DNA from: an uncultured Desulfomonile sp. | Lineage (GTDB): Bacteria > Desulfobacterota > Desulfomonilia > Desulfomonilales > Desulfomonilaceae | NCBI GenBank assembly: GCA_903920415.1 | Contig: CAIXMD010000120.1 | Span: forward strand, 1-5,955 | Reading direction: 5' to 3' | Length of the DNA stretch: 5,955 nt | In this document: positions 1 through 5,111 of the stretch, piece by piece | How positions within the stretch are numbered: position 1 is the first letter of the stretch | How the letters are laid out: each line of letters opens with the position of its first letter | Translations under genes and position numbers: made by a program | Notes under the pieces: model-generated | The model's database searches: none | What the model was told of the DNA's origin: nothing | Seen by the model: the letters and a program-made list of their open reading frames with translations, nothing else

Positions 1-708
1 GCCTCAGAGCTTTCCCCAAGGCCCACGGTTTTCCTGGGAATCGGGTTCGAGACCACTGTTCCAACAATTGCGGCAACTATTAAAACAGCCATGACTCTGG
101 GAATTGACAACTTTTTTGTCCTTTCCGCGTTCAAGACAATACACCCGCCGCTCAAAATCCTGGCGCCGAAGAAGGATCTCAACGGTTTCTTGTTGCCCGG
201 GCATGTATCAGCGATAATTGGTTCGGATTGTTACCACTACTTGGTTGATGATTTCGGAAAGCCTGGAGTGGTAGCAGGTTTTGAACCACTCGATATTTTG
301 CTGGCTATCCGAGACATCCTCCGCATGGCCGTGTTCTCTACTCCACAAATAATTAACGATTACAAAAGGGTAGTACGTGGAAACGGTAATACCGCTGCTC
401 TTGCAATGACAGGTGAGGTATTTGAAGCTTGTGATGCCTCTTGGCGCGGGCTAGGAGTGATCAGGGGGAGCGGCCTGACCCTAAAAGGTCCGTATTCGAT
501 GTTTGACGCGAACACCCATCTCCCCGTGGACACTCCCCCCGCCCAAGATGATCCTCGCTGCCGGTGCGCTGCTGTACTGACAGGGAGCCTGACTCCTGAC
601 ACGTGCGGCCTCTTCGGCAAGGAGTGCACCCCGGACGATCCTGTAGGTCCCTGCATGGTCTCGTCCGAAGGTACATGTGCGGCATACTACAAGTATGGAG
701 AACGATGA
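1..708 (+). CDS. hypD: Hydrogenase maturation protein HypD, 5'-truncated by window edge
   Basis: HypD is the cytoplasmic [4Fe-4S] scaffold on which, together with HypC, the Fe(CN)2CO group of [NiFe] hydrogenases is assembled; it receives cyanide from HypE. The frame is open from base 1, so the true start lies upstream; about 235 residues are visible of a protein usually near 360-370. Seen in the sequence: the GFETT motif at bases 43-57, a FLLPGHVSAIIG stretch around bases 190-225, the C-(D)-A-S-W-R-G-L-G segment near 430-455, and the cysteine-rich C-terminus typical of HypD (CRC, then cysteines in TCGLF, KECTP, GPCMVSSEGTC), where family members bind the iron-sulfur cluster. The N-terminal CGTHE-type motif and the GPGCPVC-type cysteines expected in HypD would lie outside the window. 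The gene ends with TGA 3 nt before hypE, so the two are almost certainly one transcript. The ATG at base 91 is internal, not the start. Identity is very secure. Confidence 0.96.
   Translation, partial: ASELSPRPTVFLGIGFETTVPTIAATIKTAMTLGIDNFFVLSAFKTIHPPLKILAPKKDLNGFLLPGHVSAIIGSDCYHYLVDDFGKPGVVAGFEPLDILLAIRDILRMAVFSTPQIINDYKRVVRGNGNTAALAMTGEVFEACDASWRGLGVIRGSGLTLKGPYSMFDANTHLPVDTPPAQDDPRCRCAAVLTGSLTPDTCGLFGKECTPDDPVGPCMVSSEGTCAAYYKYGER
697..700 (+). promoter_or_regulatory. Ribosome binding site of hypE
   Basis: GGAG lies inside the last codons of hypD, 11 nt before the ATG at 712. The spacing is slightly long. It supports the ATG at 712 rather than the in-frame ATG at 766, which would remove the conserved HGGGG motif. 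Confidence 0.5.
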
Positions 709-711
709 AAC

Positions 712-1731
712 ATGGCAAGGAGCACCGCCACAAAAATACAACTCGGTCACGGAGGAGGTGGCCGAATGTCCGGGCGTCTCATCCGGGACCTCATTCTGCC
801 AAGACTGGACAGAGGATACCTGGGCTCTCTGCCAGACTCGGTGGTTCTCTCCGGCCTTGGAGATTCGATCGCTTACACCACGGATTCTTATGTGGTTTCT
901 CCAATCTTCTTTCCAGGTGGAAACATAGGATCGCTTGCGGTCCACGGAACATGCAACGACCTGGCCTGTTCTGCTGCGAGACCTGTCTTTCTTTCTCTTG
1001 GTCTTATCCTGGAGGAAGGGTTCCCCATGGATCAACTGGAAACTATTCTCCACAGCATCGCAGAAGCCGCCGACAGTGCGGGCGTGGAAATTGTTACCGG
1101 CGACACGAAGGTAGTCCCCAAAGGAAGCGCGGATAAGATCTTCATTAATACCTCGGGAATCGGGAAAATAGAAAGTCCGGTCAGGCCATCGCCGGGAAGA
1201 ATCAGTGTGGGGGACCGCATTATTGTGAGCGGACCAGTGGGTAACCATGGAATGGCTGTGATGTTGAGCAGGGCTGAATTCTCGTTTGACTTTGAATTGA
1301 AATCCGATTCCGCGTCGGTTTGGCCAGTGGTGGAGAGACTATTGGAGCTGGGCCCCGGCTTGAAATTCTTGCGGGATCCCACGCGTGGAGGCCTTGCTGC
1401 CACTTTGAATGAGATAGCTTCACTTACGGGATATGGGATTGCCATAGACGAATCAGCCATACCCCTTGACAAGTCTGTGGTGGCTGCCTCGGAGATCCTC
1501 GGGATAGATCCACTCCAAGCGGCAAACGAAGGGAAGATTGTTGCAGTAGTTGAGAGGGGCATGGATCAGGTGGCCCTGGATCTCATGGAGGGCTGTTGGC
1601 AGGCCCGAGGAGCGGCTGTCATCGGAGGAGTGACTAGGGAGCATCCGTCCAGGGTGGTACTGACCACACGGGTGGGAGGATCCAGGGTCGTGGCTGAGCC
1701 TTCCGGTGAGTTGCTACCAAGGATCTGCTGA
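712..1731 (+). CDS. hypE: Hydrogenase maturation protein HypE (carbamoyl dehydratase)
   Basis: HypE takes a carbamoyl group from HypF on its C-terminal cysteine, dehydrates it with ATP to a thiocyanate, and passes cyanide to the HypC-HypD complex for the [NiFe]-hydrogenase active site. It acts in the cytoplasm. The protein has 339 residues, a normal HypE length, and the fold is that of the PurM/AIRS family. Seen: HGGGG at residues 13-17, an Asp at residue 42 matching the usual DaAvL-type site, TTDSYVV at 56-62, FFPGGNIG at 66-73, GTCNDL at 79-84, EEGFP at 101-105, VTGDTKVV at 128-135, and DPTRGG in the C-terminal AIRS domain. The chain ends in PRIC, and the final Cys339 is the carbamoyl/cyanide carrier that defines HypE. 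The start at 712 is needed to keep the HGGGG motif. The gene sits 3 nt behind hypD, matching the physical HypD-HypE partnership. No defect is visible, so it should be functional. Confidence 0.97.
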   Translation: MARSTATKIQLGHGGGGRMSGRLIRDLILPRLDRGYLGSLPDSVVLSGLGDSIAYTTDSYVVSPIFFPGGNIGSLAVHGTCNDLACSAARPVFLSLGLILEEGFPMDQLETILHSIAEAADSAGVEIVTGDTKVVPKGSADKIFINTSGIGKIESPVRPSPGRISVGDRIIVSGPVGNHGMAVMLSRAEFSFDFELKSDSASVWPVVERLLELGPGLKFLRDPTRGGLAATLNEIASLTGYGIAIDESAIPLDKSVVAASEILGIDPLQAANEGKIVAVVERGMDQVALDLMEGCWQARGAAVIGGVTREHPSRVVLTTRVGGSRVVAEPSGELLPRIC

Positions 1732-1741
1732 ACTTTTCCCT

Positions 1742-1869
1742 GATCGCAATAATACCATTTCCCCTTGAAAGGGGTAACCTGGCTCGACGACATTTCCTCC
1801 AGCCTCTCAAGGACGATGGACATGTTACTTCCATAAAGGTGAAATGGTACAACAAGCTTTATTGTTATC
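1742..1869 (+). repeat. Long imperfect inverted repeat (potential hairpin) in the gdhA leader
   Basis: The left arm (1753-1783) and right arm (1819-1849) are reverse complements at 23 of 31 aligned positions, without gaps. The core is a perfect 9-bp match, TACCATTTC (1753-1761) with GAAATGGTA (1841-1849); a second block is GTAAC (1774-1778) with GTTAC (1824-1828). Two further positions (1772 with 1830, 1773 with 1829) would be G-U pairs in a + strand RNA. The repeat extends outward past a 9-nt bulge (1850-1858): CAATAA (1747-1752) pairs with TTATTG (1859-1864), and GAT (1742-1744) with ATC (1867-1869). The arms enclose a loop of about 35 nt. It begins 10 nt after the hypE stop and ends 21 nt before the gdhA start. 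There is no T-tract, so it is not a classical intrinsic terminator. It could be a cis-acting leader RNA, a REP/MITE-like insertion, or a processing site between hypE and gdhA. The pairing is directly seen; the function is unknown. Confidence 0.6.
1761..1774 (+). repeat. Local CCCCTT/AAGGGG hairpin inside the left arm
   Basis: CCCCTT (1761-1766) and AAGGGG (1769-1774) form a compact palindrome, realistically a 5-bp stem with a TGAA loop. It uses bases that also take part in the longer inverted repeat, so the two foldings exclude each other. No T-run follows, which argues against a terminator. Confidence 0.4.
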
Positions 1870-1878
1870 TCGTCAAAC

Positions 1879-1885
1879 AGGGGAA
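1879..1885 (+). promoter_or_regulatory. Shine-Dalgarno of gdhA, with a perfect upstream complement
   Basis: AGGGGAA lies 5 nt before the ATG at 1891, with the AGGGG core 7 nt away; it is a good ribosome binding site and fixes the start. The heptamer TTCCCCT at 1759-1765, in the left arm of the upstream inverted repeat, is its exact reverse complement. If those two segments pair, the ribosome binding site is masked. That is inference; short G-runs and C-runs can match by chance. Confidence 0.6.
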
Positions 1886-1890
1886 CACAA

Positions 1891-3222
1891 ATGGTAGATG
1901 AACACGGGATAGTGCCAATCGGCTCTTCGGAAGGCTCCGGCAGTTTTTTTCGTTCTCCCTTGCCGGACCGTAAACAAGGTGAAGACAACGCTTATGCCAA
2001 CGCCCTGGCACAATTCGAAAAGGCGGTTTCTCACCTAAATTTGAAACGAGGTGTTGTAGAAACTCTACGCCACCCCAAACGTGAACTTTCCGTAACATTT
2101 CCTGTCCTGATGGATAACCAGGAGGTCAGAGTATTCAGAGGCTATCGCGTGCATCACTCTGCTGTGAAAGGACCGACCAAGGGAGGTATAAGGTATTCCA
2201 AAGAAGTGACTCTCGACGAAGTCCGGGCCCTGGCAATGTTGATGACCTGGAAATGCGCTCTCATGAACATCCCATATGGTGGTGCAAAAGGGGGCGTTGT
2301 TGTCGATCCCAAGGAGCTTTCCACACGAGAACTGGAGCGCTTGACCAGGCGTTACGCAACTGAGATCAGCGTCCTGATGGGGCCTGAAAGCGATATCCCG
2401 GCTCCGGACATGGGAACCAACCCCCAGGTAATGGCTTGGATAATGGACACGTATTCCATGCACCGAGGTTTTTCCGTCCCGGCAGTGGTTACAGGAAAAC
2501 CCGTTGAAATAGGCGGTTCGCTAGGTAGGACTGAGGCCACGGGCAGAGGAGTGGCCGAAACCATGCGAGAAGCTTTGAGAATTCGAGGGATCGACCCGGA
2601 AAAAGCGACTGTAGCAGTCCAGGGCTTCGGAAATGTCGGGTCGGTGGCCGCACGAATCGCCTACGAGATGGGGGCCAAGGTGGTCGCAATAACGTGCTCT
2701 AAAGGGGGAATTTTTAATGGGAACGGCCTGGATCCTCAAGCAGTTATCAGACATGTGGAAGAAGGAGGCTGCGTATACAATTTTCCTAACGCAGATGGAA
2801 TATCCAACGAAGAACTCCTTACGCTCGATTGCGATGTTCTGATAGTTGCCGCACTGGAAAATCAGATCACTTCTCGCAATGCAGACAAAATCAGGGCCAA
2901 AATAATTGCGGAAGGGGCGAACGGCCCGACCACCCCTGAGGCTGATGAAATACTCAATGCAAAGGGAATTTTCATAATACCCGATATACTTTGCAACTCG
3001 GGAGGGGTCACCGTGAGCTACCTGGAATGGGTCCAGGACCTGCAATCATTCTTTTGGCCCGTTGAAGAAATCAATCTCAAGTTGCAGGCCCTTTTGATGA
3101 AAGCCTTTGAGAGCGTCATGGAATGCGCGCGTATCTACAATGTCCCGAACCGCGAGGCCGCACAGATACTTGCCATTCAGCGGATCGCGGACGCCATGAT
3201 GATTAGAGGAATTTATCCCTAA
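1891..3222 (+). CDS. gdhA: Glutamate dehydrogenase (Glu/Leu/Phe/Val dehydrogenase family)
   Basis: The enzyme interconverts glutamate with 2-oxoglutarate and ammonium using NAD(P), in the cytoplasm. The 443-residue length fits the small hexameric bacterial/archaeal class. Residues about 34-220 are the substrate domain: GPTKGGIRY at 94-102 (Lys97), TWK with Lys121, PYGGAKGG at 128-135 with catalytic Lys133, and PAPDMGTN at 170-177 with catalytic Asp173. Residues about 221-370 are the Rossmann domain, with QGFGNVGS at 244-251. Lys97 together with Ser376 in VTVSYLEW is the pattern expected for binding the glutamate side-chain carboxylate, which favours glutamate over leucine, phenylalanine or valine. 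Two oddities: the usual Asp after the second Rossmann strand (SDSKGG) is Cys269 here, and the usual PAALENQIT reads VAALENQIT. The first 30 or so residues are a Ser/Gly-rich, probably flexible extension. The start follows a good AGGGG site. rimO begins 3 nt after the stop. Cofactor preference (NAD or NADP) cannot be read safely. Confidence 0.93.
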   Translation: MVDEHGIVPIGSSEGSGSFFRSPLPDRKQGEDNAYANALAQFEKAVSHLNLKRGVVETLRHPKRELSVTFPVLMDNQEVRVFRGYRVHHSAVKGPTKGGIRYSKEVTLDEVRALAMLMTWKCALMNIPYGGAKGGVVVDPKELSTRELERLTRRYATEISVLMGPESDIPAPDMGTNPQVMAWIMDTYSMHRGFSVPAVVTGKPVEIGGSLGRTEATGRGVAETMREALRIRGIDPEKATVAVQGFGNVGSVAARIAYEMGAKVVAITCSKGGIFNGNGLDPQAVIRHVEEGGCVYNFPNADGISNEELLTLDCDVLIVAALENQITSRNADKIRAKIIAEGANGPTTPEADEILNAKGIFIIPDILCNSGGVTVSYLEWVQDLQSFFWPVEEINLKLQALLMKAFESVMECARIYNVPNREAAQILAIQRIADAMMIRGIYP

Positions 3223-3225
3223 CAG

Positions 3226-4650
3226 ATGCTCCCCCCAGTGAATAGCCAGATCAAACACTTCAACCTGGTGAGCCTGGGATGCCCCAAGAACAGAGTGGAC
3301 TCGGAAAGAATTCTCTCCGTGATGGATCGGGCAGGCTTTCTCTACACTCAAGACGCGTCCCGCGCCGATATAATCATTATTAATACCTGTGCTTTTATTG
3401 AGCCTGCCGTGGAAGAATCCATCGAGGTCATACTCGATTACCGCGCAGAACATGGCGATGCGTTTCTGGTAGTTGCAGGGTGCCTTCCTCTACGCTACCG
3501 CGAGGAACTCAAGGAATCTTTGCCTGAAGTGGACCTCTTTGTAACTCCTGATCACATTGGCGATCTTCCCGGAATTCTGACGGCAGCGGTCCACAAATCA
3601 AAGGACGACAAACCGACTGAATCTCCCTCACACCCATTGAGGACCGGGTTAAAGCCTCAAGTGGTCACCCCTGGTCATGAGATGGAATGCTTTGTGTCGG
3701 GAAAAGGTTCCTTGATTCAGCCCGCCTCTGACCGGATACTCAGCACTCAAGGATATGCCTACCTTAAGATAGCCGAAGGCTGCAGCCGCTCTTGCCGCTA
3801 TTGTACCATACCCACGATCAGAGGTCCCCTGAGGAGTGTGAGCCCGGAGGCACTGGAACAGGAGGCAGGATTTTTTGCCTCCATCGGAGTGAGGGAACTG
3901 GTACTCACCGCGCAGGACCTTACAAGTTACGGGATAGATCACAAAGAAAAAAACAGTCTGCTCGTAGTGCTTGCACGGATCAGCAGGGTAAAAGGAATTA
4001 AGTGGATCCGACTGATGTACCTCCATCCTGACGGAATCCCCCAGGGCCTTGGAAAGTTGATAACAGAATCCGAAAACATCCTGCCTTATCTGGACATCCC
4101 CTTCCAACATGTTTCCAACAAAGTTCTCAAGGGAATGGGGAGACCCTGGAAAGGCGACCGGATAAGAAAATTGGTTGATAGACTAAGGTCACAGATTAAC
4201 GGGCTTGTTCTCCGTACCACCCTGATGGTGGGCTTCCCGGTGGAAGGTGAAAAGGAGTTCGCGGAACTGCAAGATTTCGTGCGGTCCTACCATATCGAAC
4301 ACGTAGGGGTATTCGAATATTCTCCGGAAGAGGGGACCCCTGCCCTAAGTCTCGGAGACCCGATTCCCGGGGAGGTGAAGCAGGAGAGGGCTGAAGAAAT
4401 TCGCCGTATAAATTCAAGATTCATGGCCGGACGAAATCGCCGCAGGATAGGCACGATCGAACAAGGTCTGGTCGAAGGCATTTCACTTGAATCCGAATTC
4501 CTACTCCAGGGTAGGACCTGGGACCAAGCACCAGAGGTTGATGGAGTACTCTACATTACCGAAGGCGAGGCCTCCGCAGGAGAAATCCATAACGTAAAGA
4601 TAACCGGCGCCTACGGCCCGGACCTCTTTGGCGCAATCCAGTCTCCGTGA
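3226..4650 (+). CDS. rimO: Ribosomal protein S12 methylthiotransferase RimO
   Basis: RimO is a radical-SAM enzyme with two [4Fe-4S] clusters that adds a methylthio group to the beta carbon of a conserved aspartate of ribosomal protein S12. The domain order is complete. The N-terminal MTTase domain has SLGCPKNRVDSE (Cys19), INTCAFI (Cys55) and AGCL (Cys86). The radical-SAM domain has EGCSRSCRYC with Cys186, Cys190 and Cys193 as the CxxxCxxC cluster site, followed by TIPTIRG, TAQDLTSYG, YLDIPFQHVS and GVFEYSPEEGTPA. A C-terminal TRAM-like RNA-binding domain covers roughly residues 405-470. Motifs such as CPKN.VDSE and the FEYSPEEGTPA segment indicate RimO rather than the tRNA enzyme MiaB. At 474 residues it is longer than usual; the excess is a hydrophilic linker at about 124-172 between the first two domains. 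Start: ATG at 3226, 3 nt after the gdhA stop, with AGAGGA at 3205-3210 at long spacing (15 nt). GTG at 3238 is an alternative start. Probably translated from a gdhA-rimO message. Confidence 0.95.
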   Translation: MLPPVNSQIKHFNLVSLGCPKNRVDSERILSVMDRAGFLYTQDASRADIIIINTCAFIEPAVEESIEVILDYRAEHGDAFLVVAGCLPLRYREELKESLPEVDLFVTPDHIGDLPGILTAAVHKSKDDKPTESPSHPLRTGLKPQVVTPGHEMECFVSGKGSLIQPASDRILSTQGYAYLKIAEGCSRSCRYCTIPTIRGPLRSVSPEALEQEAGFFASIGVRELVLTAQDLTSYGIDHKEKNSLLVVLARISRVKGIKWIRLMYLHPDGIPQGLGKLITESENILPYLDIPFQHVSNKVLKGMGRPWKGDRIRKLVDRLRSQINGLVLRTTLMVGFPVEGEKEFAELQDFVRSYHIEHVGVFEYSPEEGTPALSLGDPIPGEVKQERAEEIRRINSRFMAGRNRRRIGTIEQGLVEGISLESEFLLQGRTWDQAPEVDGVLYITEGEASAGEIHNVKITGAYGPDLFGAIQSP

Positions 4651-4677
4651 ACAGCACCATAACTCCCATACGCCTCT

Positions 4678-4755
4678 TTATCGGTACACGTATGAATACA
4701 ATCCAACTGCAACTGCGAGCGTTGCAACGACGATGATTTTGGTGAGCAGGTACAT
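4678..4755 (-). CDS. Possible 25-residue single-helix membrane peptide
   Basis: On the - strand, ATG at 4755 opens a 25-codon frame that ends in TAA. The peptide starts MYLLTKIIVV, continues as an almost uninterrupted hydrophobic run (residues 7-20 have no charged residue) and ends in an aromatic, basic tail (YSYVYR). That is a plausible single transmembrane helix. A GAGGG ribosome binding site (4762-4766) lies 6 nt before this ATG; an in-frame ATG at 4761 would give 27 residues but would abut the site. Codons such as ATC, CTG, CTC, GTC and ACC are common ones. I recognise no family. It could be a small membrane protein, a type I toxin-like peptide, the remnant of a larger membrane gene, or chance. 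It reads against the rimO-AMIN direction, with its 3' end 27 nt from the rimO stop. Peptides this short are easily produced by chance, hence the modest confidence. Confidence 0.3.
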   Translation of the reverse strand: MYLLTKIIVVATLAVAVGLYSYVYR

Positions 4756-4770
4756 TTCCATCCCTCAATA

Positions 4771-4824
4771 CTATCCAATAATGAGCAGCAGCCCAAGAAA
4801 AAACAATGTGTCCCAACAGGCCAT
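4771..4824 (-). pseudogene. 17-codon hydrophobic frame in phase with the 25-residue peptide
   Basis: ATG at 4824 on the - strand gives a 17-residue peptide (MACWDTLFFLGLLLIIG) that stops at TAG. It is in the same frame as the 25-residue peptide that follows; only TAG-TAT-TGA and a few bases separate them. Two hydrophobic stretches in one frame, split by two stops, look like a broken two-helix membrane protein, although two independent mini-genes or coincidence are equally possible. No convincing Shine-Dalgarno precedes this ATG. An in-frame TAA about 17 codons upstream closes the frame on that side. Confidence 0.2.
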
Positions 4825-4860
4825 CCGCTCGTATGTTGATATGCCAGGGGAAGAAACGTC

Positions 4861-4925
4861 ATAATTTATAATTTACTTTAACAAAATAATCTATCATCCT
4901 AATTTTAATATTTTTAATTGACTAA
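4861..4925. promoter_or_regulatory. AT-rich block, possible divergent promoter/UP-element region
   Basis: This stretch is almost entirely A and T, in sharp contrast to its surroundings. On the - strand it contains a TATAAA (4865-4870) that could serve as a -10 for the mini-ORFs, but no good -35 stands at the right distance. On the + strand it lies immediately upstream of a TTGACT box, where an UP element would be. A nucleoid-protein (IHF/H-NS-like) binding role is also possible but not demonstrable from sequence. Confidence 0.4.
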
Positions 4926-4947
4926 TATCTGCTCAGTCTGCTATGGT
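4918..4947 (+). promoter_or_regulatory. Candidate sigma70-type promoter of the AMIN gene
   Basis: TTGACT (4918-4923) matches the -35 consensus at five of six positions. TATGGT (4942-4947) matches the -10 at four of six, with an 18-nt spacer and the AT-rich block upstream. Transcription would start near 4954 and give a leader of about 155 nt before the ATG at 5112. This is a prediction from consensus only. Confidence 0.4.
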
Positions 4948-4983
4948 TTCATCAGATGTTACGCAAGGCAAACAATCTATTCT

Positions 4984-5056
4984 CGCCTGACAAGAGACCG
5001 GGCGTGACTCCACATCGGTCAACTCGAGCGGCGCGCTCACTCCATTAAATTGAGCG
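4984..5056 (+). promoter_or_regulatory. Potentially structured leader of the AMIN gene, with alternative hairpins
   Basis: Within the predicted 5' leader, GACCG (4996-5000) pairs with CGGTC (5016-5020), and inside it GTG (5004-5006) with CAC (5011-5013) around an ACTC loop. Next, GAGCG (5026-5030) can pair with CGCTC (5034-5038), but CGCTCA (5034-5039) can instead pair with TGAGCG (5051-5056). These last two stems share one strand and exclude each other, which is the geometry of a switch. CGCC (4984-4987) with GGCG (5001-5004) is a further competitor. No known riboswitch class was recognised, and GC-rich leaders fold readily by chance. Confidence 0.3.
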
Positions 5057-5111
5057 TCAGCCCGTTATAGACGCAAGACGGAAACATAGTCCGGACAGAA
5101 AATATAAACAA

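Larger units (their letters stand above)
4651..5111. other. 461-nt intergenic region between rimO and the AMIN gene
   Basis: No long reading frame here looks coding. From left to right it contains: an inverted repeat CATACG (4667-4672) / CGTATG (4689-4694) just behind rimO, without a T-tract; two short hydrophobic - strand frames (4678-4824); an AT-rich block (4861-4925); a candidate + strand promoter; and a GC-rich stretch with several possible hairpins (4984-5056) before the AMIN gene. I saw no tRNA-like TΨC segment and no convincing rho-independent terminator for rimO. Confidence 0.7.

Noticed and set aside
481..1248. Long - strand open frame (255 codons) antisense to hypD/hypE
   Set aside because: It overlaps two securely identified genes on the + strand, shows no recognisable motif, and its composition is that of a shadow frame.
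766..1731. Shorter hypE starting at ATG 766
   Set aside because: It would delete the conserved HGGGG motif at residues 13-17, so the start at 712 is preferred.
1566..1988. - strand frame of 140 codons spanning the hypE end, the gap and the gdhA start
   Set aside because: It covers coding sequence of hypE and gdhA in antisense. The part in the gap is explained better by the inverted repeat, and no family was recognised.
4667..4694. CATACG/CGTATG inverted repeat as a rimO terminator
   Set aside because: Six base pairs with a 16-nt loop and no following T-run do not make a convincing rho-independent terminator on either strand.
4628..4864. + strand frame of 78 codons starting inside the rimO 3' end
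   Set aside because: No ribosome binding site and unlikely composition (many Tyr, Ser, His and no domain); it lies opposite the more convincing - strand hydrophobic frames.
4961..5085. Possible cyclic-di-GMP (GEMM-I) riboswitch, from ACGCAAGGCAAAC and GACGCAAGACGG
   Set aside because: The two GEMM-like words are about 100 nt apart and in the wrong arrangement, and the tetraloop-receptor and P1 parts of the consensus are missing. The 7-nt ACGCAAG direct repeat is probably chance.
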